Shown: positions 8,768 through 17,612, counted from the stretch's first letter. The stretch: DNA of 64,000 nt from Acetivibrio cellulolyticus CD2 (GCF_000179595.2 NZ_JH556658.1:457303-521302); one strand, 5' to 3'. The notes: a model not told the origin generated them from the letters alone. A program made the numbers and translations.

Positions 8768-8806
8768 AACTCTTCTTGACTTTATTATAGTCTCGAAGAG
8801 TTTTTT
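8768..8806 (+). terminator. Terminator or attenuator hairpin just before hydG
   Basis: Stem 8768-8775 with 8795-8802 (8 bp), extended by GACT/AGTC (8778-8781 with 8789-8792), then a T run to 8806. It lies about 48 bases before the hydG start and inside an otherwise tightly packed operon, so it either attenuates hydG or ends a short regulator transcript. Confidence 0.8.
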
Positions 8807-8853
8807 AGTGTAGTCGAATTTAGAGTACTTAAATATTAACAGGGGGTCAAACT

Positions 8854-10221
8854 ATGAGCAATTTTATAGATGAAGGTAAAATATTTTCAATTTTGGACGC
8901 ATCGGTAAATCCGGAAAAAATGCAGGTTAGGGAAATTATCAGTAAGGCAAGAGAATGCAAAGGTCTTACATTGGAAGAGACAGGAAAGCTGCTATTTGTA
9001 GAAGACAAAGAGCTGCTTGAGGAAATATATGATGCAGCAAAATATATAAAAAATAAGGTCTATGGTAAAAGGGTTGTATTATTTGCACCGTTATACACCG
9101 GTAATGAATGTGTCAATAACTGCCTTTATTGCGGATTCAGGAAAGACAACAAAGAATTACATAGAAAAACTTTAGGTCTTGAGGATATTGTAAATGAAGC
9201 GAAAGCGATAGAAAAACAAGGGCACAAGAGACTTCTTTTGATATGTGGTGAGCATCCTAAGAAGACAGACGTAAAACATTTTACCAGAGCAATGGAGGCT
9301 ATATATAAGTCAACCGATATTAGAAGAATAAATATCGAGGCAGCACCAATGACGGTTGAGGACTATAGAGAACTAAAGGAAGCTGGAATAGGTACTTATG
9401 TTATATTCCAGGAGACCTACAACAGAGAAACTTATAGGAAGATGCATCCGGTGGGGTTAAAAGCTGATTATGACTGGAGGATAACCGCTATAGACAGAGC
9501 GTTTGAAGCCGGTATTGATGATGTTGGAGTTGGTGCACTTTTAGGCTTATACGACTACAGATTTGAAGTTTTGGGTCTTTTAATGCACTGCATGCACTTT
9601 GAGGAGCGTTTCGGAGTCGGTCCGCATACTATTTCAGTTCCCAGGCTGCGTCCTGCACTTGGCTGGGGCTTGGGGGAAATACCTCACGTAGTTAACGATG
9701 AACAATTTAGAAAGATTGTTGCAATCTACAGGCTGTCGGTGCCATATACGGGAATGATTCTTTCTACAAGAGAAAGAGCTGAGTTTAGAGATGAGCTTCT
9801 AAGTCTTGGTATTTCACAGATCAGTGCAGGTTCAAAGACAAACCCGGGCGGTTATGCAGAAGATGATGACAAAGCAGATCAATTTGAAATTAGTGATAAC
9901 AGAAGTCTTCCAAATATGCTTGAGACCATTTGTGACAAGGGATATATTCCAAGCTTCTGTACAGCGTGTTATAGGAGATGCCGTACAGGAGAACACTTTA
10001 TGGAATATGCCAAACAGGGAGAAATACATGAGTTTTGTCAGCCTAATGCTATACTGACTTTCAAGGAAAACCTCATAGATTTTGGAAACCCTGTGTTTCG
10101 TGAAAAAGGTGAATCAATAATAGCGAATGCTTTGGATGAAATAGATAATGAACAAATGAGAATCGAAACTTTAAAGAAATTAAAAGAGATAGAAGAAGGC
10201 AAAAGGGATTTGTACTTTTAA
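8854..10221 (+). CDS. hydG: [FeFe]-hydrogenase maturase HydG, radical SAM tyrosine lyase
   Basis: A 455-residue radical SAM enzyme that splits tyrosine to p-cresol and dehydroglycine and converts the latter into CO and cyanide on an auxiliary Fe-S cluster, yielding the Fe(CO)2(CN) synthon of the H-cluster. The SAM cluster motif is Cys86-x3-Cys90-x2-Cys93 (CVNNCLYC). The diagnostic HydG C-terminal motif is present, with Cys369, Cys372 and Cys376 in CTACYRRCRTGEHFM, separating it from ThiH. Length fits the family. AGGGGG precedes the ATG. It is the first gene after the attenuator-like hairpin and is followed by hydE, aspA, hydF and a cysteine desulfurase. Confidence 0.97.
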   Translation: MSNFIDEGKIFSILDASVNPEKMQVREIISKARECKGLTLEETGKLLFVEDKELLEEIYDAAKYIKNKVYGKRVVLFAPLYTGNECVNNCLYCGFRKDNKELHRKTLGLEDIVNEAKAIEKQGHKRLLLICGEHPKKTDVKHFTRAMEAIYKSTDIRRINIEAAPMTVEDYRELKEAGIGTYVIFQETYNRETYRKMHPVGLKADYDWRITAIDRAFEAGIDDVGVGALLGLYDYRFEVLGLLMHCMHFEERFGVGPHTISVPRLRPALGWGLGEIPHVVNDEQFRKIVAIYRLSVPYTGMILSTRERAEFRDELLSLGISQISAGSKTNPGGYAEDDDKADQFEISDNRSLPNMLETICDKGYIPSFCTACYRRCRTGEHFMEYAKQGEIHEFCQPNAILTFKENLIDFGNPVFREKGESIIANALDEIDNEQMRIETLKKLKEIEEGKRDLYF

Positions 10222-10291
10222 AACAGTTCGGCTGCAAGATAGAGGAGAACTTAGAAAATATTAAAATTCCGGCTGAAAGGGAGTGTTTTTT

Positions 10292-11623
10292 TTGGATGCA
10301 AAATCATATTTGATCATGGCACAAAATTCGTCAGAAATGCTCATGATAAACAAACTTTTAAATAAGAACAACATAAACACAGACTTAGTGCCTGCGCCTC
10401 CAGAGTGGGGAACAGTTTGCGCAATTGCGGTCAAGATTAGCGATTCGGATCTGGAAAAATCAAAAAATCTGCTCGAATTGGCCGGTATTCATACTGCAGC
10501 AATTCTTGAGGATCGCAAGCTAAAACTTCAAGGGCTAATTGATAGAAAACTTGGATTGATAGTATCAGAGCAGTTTATTGGAATACTTAAAAAAATTGAA
10601 AACGGAGATGAACTCCATAAAGAAGATATTGTCTACCTTTTGGCGACCGATAAAAAAAGGGAGATTGACACAATATTTGCAACCGCAGATAGAATCAGAA
10701 AAGAGACTGTTGGTGATGTTGTAGAAATCAGGGGAGCTATAGAGTTTTCAAATTACTGCAGAAAAAATTGCAAGTACTGTGGTATTGGCGGGAAAAATTC
10801 TGAAGTGAAAAGATACAGAATGACTGAAGATGAGATCATGGATGTTGTTTTATATCTTAAAAGTATAGGTTTACGGACTGTAATACTTCAATCAGGAGAA
10901 GACCTGTACTGGAGTTCGGACAAAATTGTCAGCATTATTAAGCGAATCAAGGAAACGACTGGCATGAGGATAACCTTAAGCGTTGGTGAGAAGACCTTTG
11001 AGGAATATGAGGAATTCAAAAAAGCTGGTGCAGAGAACTTCCTGTTAAAAATTGAGACGACAAACAGAGATATCTTTAAGGAAATCCATCCAGATGATGA
11101 CTTTGACGAAAGGCTTCAGTGTTCAAAATGGCTGAAGGAACTGGGCTATATCAATGGGTCGGGAAATATTATCGGCCTGCCAGGTCAGACTATTCAGGAT
11201 ATTGCGGGGGATATTTTATTCTTTAGGGATATGGGTATAAATATGATAGGTATAGGTCCTTTTATTCCTGCAAAGGGGTCACCTTATGAAAATTATCCTC
11301 ACGGTGATATTGCACTTACGTTAAGGACGGTAGCGGTTACAAGAATTGTCTGCAAGAAAGTATACATACCTTCCACAACAGCACTTGCATCACTTAGCAA
11401 AGATGCTCAAGTGTGGGCATTGAATGCCGGTGCAAATACTATAATGCTTATAAATACACCTTTAGAATACAGGTCCAGCTATAATATTTACGATAATAAG
11501 AACATGGTAGATCTGGAGGCAGCTGTTTATGCAGTTGAGAAGGCAGCAAACAGGAAGCTGCCATCATATTTAAAAGTTCCAGGGTTGGATTCAGATGCAA
11601 AGCTTAAAGGGGGATTTTCATGA
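10292..11623 (+). CDS. hydE: HydE radical SAM maturase with N-terminal DUF3343 domain
   Basis: A 443-residue protein, about 90 residues longer than ordinary HydE. Residues about 1-80 match DUF3343 (putative Se/S carrier-like: YLIMAQNSSEMLMINKLL, then LVPAPPEWGTVCAIAVKI with its conserved Cys). The rest is HydE: Cys156-x3-Cys160-x2-Cys163 (CRKNCKYC), GIGG, LQSGED, GSGNIIGLPGQT and GIGPFIPAKGSP. HydE acts on the HydG product to build the diiron precursor. TTG at 10292 is preferred to GTG at 10283 because the AAAGGGAG site overlaps the GTG. The end overlaps aspA by four bases. The fused carrier domain hints at sulfur handling, which is inference. Confidence 0.92.
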   Translation: MDAKSYLIMAQNSSEMLMINKLLNKNNINTDLVPAPPEWGTVCAIAVKISDSDLEKSKNLLELAGIHTAAILEDRKLKLQGLIDRKLGLIVSEQFIGILKKIENGDELHKEDIVYLLATDKKREIDTIFATADRIRKETVGDVVEIRGAIEFSNYCRKNCKYCGIGGKNSEVKRYRMTEDEIMDVVLYLKSIGLRTVILQSGEDLYWSSDKIVSIIKRIKETTGMRITLSVGEKTFEEYEEFKKAGAENFLLKIETTNRDIFKEIHPDDDFDERLQCSKWLKELGYINGSGNIIGLPGQTIQDIAGDILFFRDMGINMIGIGPFIPAKGSPYENYPHGDIALTLRTVAVTRIVCKKVYIPSTTALASLSKDAQVWALNAGANTIMLINTPLEYRSSYNIYDNKNMVDLEAAVYAVEKAANRKLPSYLKVPGLDSDAKLKGGFS

Positions 11624-13017
11624 GAATTGAGCATGACCTTTTGGGAGATAGAAAAGTAGATGATGAATGCTATTATGGGATTCATACAGTAAGAGCTTTA
11701 GAAAATTTCAACCTGTCAAGCCGGACAATTCATTCGGAACTCATAGAAGCTCTGGTGACAGTAAAAAAAGCTTGTGCTATTACAAATATGGAAATTGGTA
11801 TTTTGGACGAAAGAATTGGCAATGCAATAATTCAGGCTTGTGATGAAATACTTTCAGGCGCACTGAGAAATCAGTTTGTAGTGGATGCAATGCAGGGAGG
11901 GGCTGGAACCTCAGCTAACATGAACGCCAATGAAGTTATTGCAAACAGGGCTATAGAGCTTCTAGGAGGCAAAAGGGGCGATTATGAACTGGTACATCCA
12001 TTGGATCATGTAAATATGTCTCAGTCAACTAACGATGTATTTCCAACTGCTGTTAGGATTGCTGCAATTAGGCTGTTAAAGCCTGTAAGTGAACTTTTTG
12101 CAAGCCTGCAGACAACTCTTCAGGAAAAAGAGGAAGAATTCAGTACGGTTCTAAAGGTCGGAAGAACTCAGCTTCAGGATGCTGTACCAGTGATGCTCGG
12201 ACAGGAGTTTGGAGCCTGGGCCCAGGCGATAGCAAGAGACAGGTGGAGGCTTTATAAAGCTGAGGAAAGATTAAGACAGGTAAATTTAGGCGGTACTGCA
12301 GCAGGAACGGGCCTTAATGCCCACAAAAAGTATATTTTTATGGTGGTGGAGAAACTTAGGGAACTTACGGGAATTGGTCTGGCAAGAGCAGAATATATGA
12401 TGGACCCTACACAGAATGCTGATGTATTTGTTGAGGTTTCCGGGCTCTTAAAAACTTCTGCAGTTAATCTTTCAAAGATAGCGAATGATTTGAGACTTCT
12501 AGCCTCGGGACCTAGGGCTGGAATTGGTGAAATAATACTTCCTGCGGTTCAGGCAGGTTCATCCATAATGCCGGGTAAAATTAATCCGGTTATACCTGAA
12601 GCAATTAATCAGATTGCCTTTAAGGTTATTGGAAATGATACTGTAATATCACTTGCAGCACAATCTGGCCAGCTTGAATTGAATCCTTTCCTTCCTGTGA
12701 TAGCGGATAACCTGTTTGAAATACTGGATTTGCTGAGAAATGGGTTAAATACTTTTATAAACAATTGCATTAAAGGAATCAGAGCAGATGAGAAGAGATG
12801 CAGAGAATTGGTGGAAAATAGTTTTACACTTGTGACTGCACTTACATCATATATCGGATATGATAAGGCATCTTACATCTCAAAAAAATGTCTTGCAACC
12901 GGCAAAACATTGAGAGAGTTGGTTATTGAAGAGGTGATATTGGATAAAGAGTCTCTAAATTTGATACTCAATCCGATTGATATGACAAAGCCTGGCATAC
13001 CAGGGAAAAAATCATAA
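11620..13017 (+). CDS. aspA: Aspartate ammonia-lyase
   Basis: A 465-residue member of the fumarase/aspartase superfamily that converts L-aspartate to fumarate and ammonia. The signature loop GSSIMPGKINPV is intact, as are HPLDHVNMSQSTNDVFPTA and GRTQLQDAVPV. The ATG overlaps the hydE stop by four bases (translational coupling), and GGGGG sits upstream. As I recall, aspA recurs inside hydEFG clusters, which suggests a role in H-cluster assembly such as local ammonia supply for the bridging dithiolate amine; that role is inference. A purely catabolic function is the alternative. Confidence 0.95.
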   Translation: MRIEHDLLGDRKVDDECYYGIHTVRALENFNLSSRTIHSELIEALVTVKKACAITNMEIGILDERIGNAIIQACDEILSGALRNQFVVDAMQGGAGTSANMNANEVIANRAIELLGGKRGDYELVHPLDHVNMSQSTNDVFPTAVRIAAIRLLKPVSELFASLQTTLQEKEEEFSTVLKVGRTQLQDAVPVMLGQEFGAWAQAIARDRWRLYKAEERLRQVNLGGTAAGTGLNAHKKYIFMVVEKLRELTGIGLARAEYMMDPTQNADVFVEVSGLLKTSAVNLSKIANDLRLLASGPRAGIGEIILPAVQAGSSIMPGKINPVIPEAINQIAFKVIGNDTVISLAAQSGQLELNPFLPVIADNLFEILDLLRNGLNTFINNCIKGIRADEKRCRELVENSFTLVTALTSYIGYDKASYISKKCLATGKTLRELVIEEVILDKESLNLILNPIDMTKPGIPGKKS

Positions 13018-13108
13018 GGAATGTTTTGTGTATCTTGTACAAAGGGTAAATAAAGAGTGTTTTTAAAAAATACTTAAGCGATGGAAATTGGGAAAGGTGG
13101 TACTTGAA

Positions 13109-14332
13109 ATGAATAATACTCCTGTTGGAAACAGGCTTCATATAGCCATATTTGGAAGACGTAATGCCGGTAAGTCAACTTTGATTAATGCTCTCACAGG
13201 GCAGGACATAGCAGTGGTTTCAAATGTTCCGGGAACTACTACTGACCCTGTTTACAAGACAATGGAGCTTTTACCTTTGGGTCCTGTCGTTATAATAGAC
13301 ACTGCAGGAATTGATGATGTTGGCGATTTAGGAAACTTACGAATGGAAAAAACATATGATGTTTTAAGGAAGACTAATTTTGCTATATTTGTTGTGGATG
13401 CAGATGAGGGCATAACTGAATTTGACATAAAGTTTATAGAAGAAATTAAAAGTAGGGAAGTAGCTGTTGTTGCAGTATTGAATAAAAGCGATAAAATAAA
13501 AACAGAACAGACTAAAATTGATGAGTATAGAAAGAAACTTGGTATACCTATCTGTGAAATAAGTGCTAAAAGTAAGTCGGGAATTGACGAACTAAAGCAG
13601 TTGATTGCCAAACATGCAAAGTTTGATGAGTCAAATCTGACTATTGTAGGAGATCTCATAAATCCGGGGGATATTGTTGTCCTTGTAACTCCTATAGACA
13701 AGGCGGCTCCTAAAGGACGTTTAATTCTTCCACAGCAGCAAACGATAAGAGATATAATTGAAAACGATGCAATAGTTGTAGTTACAAAGGAATTTGAACT
13801 GAAAGAAACTTTTGAAAGCCTTAACAAAAAGCCAGCTCTTGTCATCACTGATTCACAGGCTTTCTTAAAAGTCTCAGCTGATACTCCGGAAGACGTAAGA
13901 CTCACTTCATTTTCAATACTTTTTGCAAGGTATAAAGGAGAACTCATTGAGATGGTGAAAGGTCTTAAAAGGATCGAGGAACTGAAACCCGGCAACAGAG
14001 TTTTGATTGTAGAAGGGTGTACCCATCACAGGCAGGCGGATGATATAGGAAAGGTCAAGATACCACGTTGGATCAGGCAGATGTCCGGAGCTGAAATTGA
14101 ATTTGAATGGGCATCCGGAACGTATTTCCCAAAGGATATAGAGAAATTTGATCTTATTGTCCATTGTGGCGGCTGTATGCTCAACAGACTGGAGATGCAG
14201 TACAGAATAAATCTTTCACGACAAAATAATGTTGCTATCACAAATTATGGAATGCTGATTGCAGCTGTGCAAGGAATCTTGAAGCGTGCATTAAAACCTT
14301 TTCCATCTGCATATATGCTGTTGGAAGATTGA
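13109..14332 (+). CDS. hydF: [FeFe]-hydrogenase maturation GTPase HydF
   Basis: A 407-residue scaffold protein. N-terminal G domain with P-loop GRRNAGKST (residues 16-24), DTAG and NKSD motifs; a dimerisation domain; and a C-terminal Fe-S-binding domain with Cys304 (CTHHRQ), Cys353 and Cys356 (HCGGC). HydF carries the diiron subcluster assembled by HydG and HydE and transfers it to the hydrogenase. ATG at 13109 is chosen over a TTG at 13088 because AAGGTGG is eight bases upstream. No hydrogenase structural gene lies in the window, so the client enzymes are elsewhere. Confidence 0.97.
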   Translation: MNNTPVGNRLHIAIFGRRNAGKSTLINALTGQDIAVVSNVPGTTTDPVYKTMELLPLGPVVIIDTAGIDDVGDLGNLRMEKTYDVLRKTNFAIFVVDADEGITEFDIKFIEEIKSREVAVVAVLNKSDKIKTEQTKIDEYRKKLGIPICEISAKSKSGIDELKQLIAKHAKFDESNLTIVGDLINPGDIVVLVTPIDKAAPKGRLILPQQQTIRDIIENDAIVVVTKEFELKETFESLNKKPALVITDSQAFLKVSADTPEDVRLTSFSILFARYKGELIEMVKGLKRIEELKPGNRVLIVEGCTHHRQADDIGKVKIPRWIRQMSGAEIEFEWASGTYFPKDIEKFDLIVHCGGCMLNRLEMQYRINLSRQNNVAITNYGMLIAAVQGILKRALKPFPSAYMLLED

Positions 14333-14386
14333 ATCGGGAATTTAGAAGTAATATTTAAAAAACGCCTTTAGTAAAGGGGAATTTAT

Positions 14387-15553
14387 ATGATATATCTTGA
14401 TAATGCTGCTACGTCCTATCCAAAACCTGAAAAGGTTTATGACGAAATGTTAAGGTGTATGAAGGAGTATTGTGCAAATCCGGGGCGCGGAGGACATGAT
14501 TTGTCTATCAAATCTGGCAGGGCAGTTATGGAGGCAAGGGAAGCAATAGCGGAGTTTTTTAATATAAAAGACCCTATGAGGCTTGTGTTTACCAAAAATG
14601 CCACTGAAGCATTGAATATTGCCATCAAGGGAGTACTAAAAAAGGGTGATCATGTAATTACAACAAGTATGGAGCATAATTCAGTAATAAGACCTTTAAA
14701 GACACTTGAGAGAGACATGGGTATTGAACTTACAATAGTAAGCGGAAATGAATTTGGTGAGGTAGACGTAGAAGAGTTCAGGAACAATATCAAGAGCAAT
14801 ACAAGGATGATTGTTTGTACTTTGTCATCAAATGTAAATGGAATAATTATGCCTATAAAAGATATTGGCGAGTTGACAAGAGAAAAAGGAATTATTTTTT
14901 TAGTTGATGCTTCTCAGGGGGTTGGAGCTTTAGAGGTTGATGTGGAATACATGAAAATAGATTTAATGGCATTCCCAGGTCATAAAGCACTTCTTGGTCC
15001 GCAGGGAACAGGCGGATTGTATGTTGCAAATGGAATTGAAATAGACTCAATTTTACAGGGTGGGACAGGAAGCAGCTCCGAAAATATGTTTCAGCCGGAA
15101 ATATTGCCGGATGCTTTAGAAAGCGGCACATTAAATACGCCAGGCATAGTCGGACTAAGCCAGGGAATAGGGTTTATAAATTCTTTTGGACTTTTAAATA
15201 TTAAGAATTTTAAAAATTTGTTGATAAATCAAATATATGATGGACTTTCTAATATAAATGGGGTTATAATATATAGTAAAAAAGAGCCAAGCAAGAATTC
15301 AGGTATTATTGCCTTCAATTTTAAGGAAATTGATTCCACTGAAGTAAGTTATGTACTTGACAAAGGTTATGGTATTGCATCAAGAGCTGGCCTTCACTGT
15401 GCTCCTCTTGCCCATCAGACTATGGGTACAATTAAAGGTGGGATTGTAAGACTTAGTGTAGGTTGTTTTAATACTCAAGATGAGATTAATATGCTTCTAA
15501 ATGCTTTGCAGGAAATATCCGACAGTATGAAGTATGTAACAAATATTAATTGA
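14387..15553 (+). CDS. Cysteine desulfurase family protein (class V aminotransferase)
   Basis: A 388-residue PLP enzyme: N-terminal MIYLDNAATSYPKP, the PLP-lysine motif FPGHKALLGPQGTGG (Lys about residue 199) and an active-site Cys in RAGLHCAP (about 338). It resembles the group of cysteine desulfurases (TIGR01977-like, by memory) often encoded near DUF3343 and selenium-labile-hydroxylase genes rather than housekeeping IscS. It lies 54 bases after hydF with its own GGGG ribosome site, so is probably in the hyd transcript. A role in sulfur delivery to the DUF3343 domain of HydE is an attractive inference. Confidence 0.88.
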   Translation: MIYLDNAATSYPKPEKVYDEMLRCMKEYCANPGRGGHDLSIKSGRAVMEAREAIAEFFNIKDPMRLVFTKNATEALNIAIKGVLKKGDHVITTSMEHNSVIRPLKTLERDMGIELTIVSGNEFGEVDVEEFRNNIKSNTRMIVCTLSSNVNGIIMPIKDIGELTREKGIIFLVDASQGVGALEVDVEYMKIDLMAFPGHKALLGPQGTGGLYVANGIEIDSILQGGTGSSSENMFQPEILPDALESGTLNTPGIVGLSQGIGFINSFGLLNIKNFKNLLINQIYDGLSNINGVIIYSKKEPSKNSGIIAFNFKEIDSTEVSYVLDKGYGIASRAGLHCAPLAHQTMGTIKGGIVRLSVGCFNTQDEINMLLNALQEISDSMKYVTNIN

Positions 15554-15833
15554 CATAAAATGACAGTCAGTTGAGTCCTGCTCCAGGAAATTATATGTTG
15601 GAAATTGTATAGCTTGTATGCTATAATATAATATGATATAGAAAATAATAAAATAGAATATAAAATATAGAACAGCAAGCATATCTATATTATATAAGAT
15701 TCATTTTTATATGGAATATACAAATACAGGTGGTTGAGTATCAATTACCTGAATGTGTTGTGTATAACAGGTTATTTTATTTGTTTTGCGAGTACAATGT
15801 TAAAAAGATATGGGGTTTGAGGGGGATTATTTG
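15554..15833 (+). promoter_or_regulatory. Intergenic region with candidate promoter before pilM
   Basis: This 280-base AT-rich stretch holds TTGGAA (15598-15603) and TATAAT (15622-15627) with an 18-base spacer, leaving a leader of about 200 bases before pilM. No other structure stands out, apart from the GAGGGGG ribosome site at 15819-15825. Confidence 0.5.
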
Positions 15834-16940
15834 ATGCTATTAGATCTGTTTATGAGTAAGACTTCGATGGTTTGTATTGACGTAGGTTATAGAAACATAA
15901 AAGTAGTAGAAGTTTCAGTCAAGAAGAATAACTCTATATTTATAGAAAACTATGGTATAGTGTCAACACCGCAAAATAGTATAAAAAACGGTGCAATATA
16001 TGATGTTGAGCAGGTTCTTACATCTATTAAAGCACTTGTTAAAGAGCAGAATATGAAAGCGAAGAACGCTAAAATAATAATGTCAGGTACAAACATTATT
16101 ACTCGTATCTATTTAATTGACAAGGTGGCAGGTGAGAATGAGGATTTCACTATAAAAAATTCCATGCCGCAATTTCTGCCTGTTGATATAGAAAACTACA
16201 GAGTTGACTATAAAATCCTTCAAACAATTAAAGAGAGGGAAACTGAGAAGTACAAGGTTTTCGTAACTGCAGTGCCAAGAAACATTCTTCAAAGTTATGT
16301 TGATGTCTTGCAGGGACTGGATTTAAAGCCTCTTGCAGTTGATATTCCAGCCAACAGTACAGCTAAGTTTTTTAACAGAGAAATTTACACTAAGGATATG
16401 GAGAATTTTTACGCAAAGAGAAAGTTTAATAAAGTTGAAAGCGATACTTATGCTGTTCTTGACTTCGGATCTGAAACCACAATTGTTAACTTTTTGAAGG
16501 ACAGGGTTCTTGAATTTAACAAAGTTATTCTGTCTGGAAGTTCAAATATGGATGACCACATATCAAAGGAATTGGGAATAAGCTTGGTTGAAGCAGAAAA
16601 GATTAAGAAGCAATATGGAATGGTGGTACCAAACAATCTTTCAAAGAGAGATCATGTGGTAGCTTATGGAAAGATAAGTGCTTTTATTGAAAGGCTTGCA
16701 AAGCAAATTGTTAAATGTTTTGAGTTTTATATTGACAGATGCTATGGTACTCCGATATCAAAGATATTTATTATAGGCGGTGGTTCGCAGTTAAATGGCC
16801 TTAGCCAATATTTGTTCCAACTTTTTAATGTACCAGTATATCCTGTTGGACTTCTTAACTTAAAAGGAGTCGAGCTAAAGAAAACGCTTGATAAAGATAA
16901 GCTGAATTATCTTATAAACTCAGTTGGAATTTCACTATAA
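15834..16940 (+). CDS. pilM: Type IV pilus assembly protein PilM-like ATPase
   Basis: A 368-residue actin/FtsA-fold protein: MVCIDVGYRNIKVVEVS phosphate-1 motif, VDIPANSTAKFF, VLDFGSETTIVNF phosphate-2, and IFIIGGGSQLNGLSQYL adenosine motif. PilM is the cytoplasmic ATPase-like component that recruits PilN in type IV pilus alignment complexes. The ATG at 15834 follows a GAGGGGG site; an upstream in-frame ATG at 15810 would bury it. No pilN, pilO or pilin gene follows; a terminator comes 76 bases after the stop. This is therefore an isolated pilM paralogue or a relative with a different partner. Confidence 0.8.
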   Translation: MLLDLFMSKTSMVCIDVGYRNIKVVEVSVKKNNSIFIENYGIVSTPQNSIKNGAIYDVEQVLTSIKALVKEQNMKAKNAKIIMSGTNIITRIYLIDKVAGENEDFTIKNSMPQFLPVDIENYRVDYKILQTIKERETEKYKVFVTAVPRNILQSYVDVLQGLDLKPLAVDIPANSTAKFFNREIYTKDMENFYAKRKFNKVESDTYAVLDFGSETTIVNFLKDRVLEFNKVILSGSSNMDDHISKELGISLVEAEKIKKQYGMVVPNNLSKRDHVVAYGKISAFIERLAKQIVKCFEFYIDRCYGTPISKIFIIGGGSQLNGLSQYLFQLFNVPVYPVGLLNLKGVELKKTLDKDKLNYLINSVGISL

Positions 16941-17016
16941 TGAAATAAGAAAGTTACTATTCTATTGCCTTAGAGTCAAAAGTTGATTTGGTTCAATTAA
17001 ATTATTATAGTAGTTA

Positions 17017-17047
17017 AAATACCCTAGTGTAAAATACTGGGGTATTT
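17017..17047 (+). terminator. Hairpin terminator after pilM
   Basis: Stem AAATACCC (17017-17024) with GGGTATTT (17040-17047). No long T run follows, so termination strength is uncertain. Confidence 0.6.
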
Positions 17048-17156
17048 ATGTATCATCTTGAATATATTTATAATATAATAAAAAATATTTAATTTTTTCA
17101 GACATAAATTGAGTTTTAAAGTATTTTATATTAAAATAGTGAATGAGGTGGTTTTA

Positions 17157-17318
17157 ATGGATCAGGGTTTGATTAAAAAAATAATAACAATAATACTTGT
17201 AATTGTTTTGTTTGTAATTGTATTTAGATTTGTGAAATGGCTGGCGTATACGCTGTTACCAGTTGCGGTATTAATTTGCGCTGCATATATTGTGTATAAG
17301 GTAGTTAAAAATAAATAA
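17157..17318 (+). CDS. Small membrane protein
   Basis: A 53-residue protein with two hydrophobic segments (IITIILVIVLFVIVFRFV and LLPVAVLICAAYIVYKVV) and a basic C-terminus. GAGGTGG sits seven bases before the ATG at 17157, which supports it being translated; the frame is open further upstream but without a ribosome site. No family is recognised. It is followed by a clean terminator, so it forms its own short transcription unit. Confidence 0.6.
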   Translation: MDQGLIKKIITIILVIVLFVIVFRFVKWLAYTLLPVAVLICAAYIVYKVVKNK

Positions 17319-17375
17319 TTATCTTAAGGAATTGATCATATTTAATTTTACGATATTTGCATTGTCAAAGTAAGA

Positions 17376-17402
17376 AACAGGAGGTATTTCCTCCTGTTCT
17401 TT
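17376..17402 (+). terminator. Terminator after the small membrane protein
   Basis: Perfect 9-bp stem (17376-17384 with 17390-17398), GC-rich, with a short T-containing tail. Confidence 0.7.
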
Positions 17403-17612
17403 AATGCCTAAGAAAGTGTATTTCTTTCTGGCATCAAAAAAGTCTACCAAAAGACTTTTTGCTGCAGAGGAATACCCTATCTATAAATCAGCGAAGCTGA
17501 CTTTTTTAATGCCTAAGAAAGTGCTTTTTCTTTCTGGCATCAAAAAAGTCTACCGAAAGGCTTTTTGCTGTAGAGGAATACCCTAGATTTAAATCGACGA
17601 AGTCGACTTTTT
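17403..17612. repeat. Two tandem copies of a 105-bp hairpin-rich repeat
   Basis: Copy 1 is 17403-17507 and copy 2 starts at 17508 (period 105). Each copy contains three potential hairpins: ATGCC..AGAAAG with CTTTCT..GGCAT, an AGTCT-AGACT-type stem, and a terminal GAA-loop hairpin before TTTTTT. The last hairpin is CAGC-GAA-GCTG in copy 1 and CGAC-GAA-GTCG in copy 2, so both arms changed together. The block lies between convergent genes and could terminate both. A degenerate relative is at 34921-34990. Confidence 0.85.

Noticed and set aside
13252..13995. A 247-codon open frame on the minus strand inside hydF
   Set aside because: It is an antisense shadow of a clearly real gene, Ser/Thr/Ile-biased, with no ribosome site.
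17403..17612. CRISPR array
   Set aside because: Only two long copies with no spacers; it is a tandem hairpin repeat.
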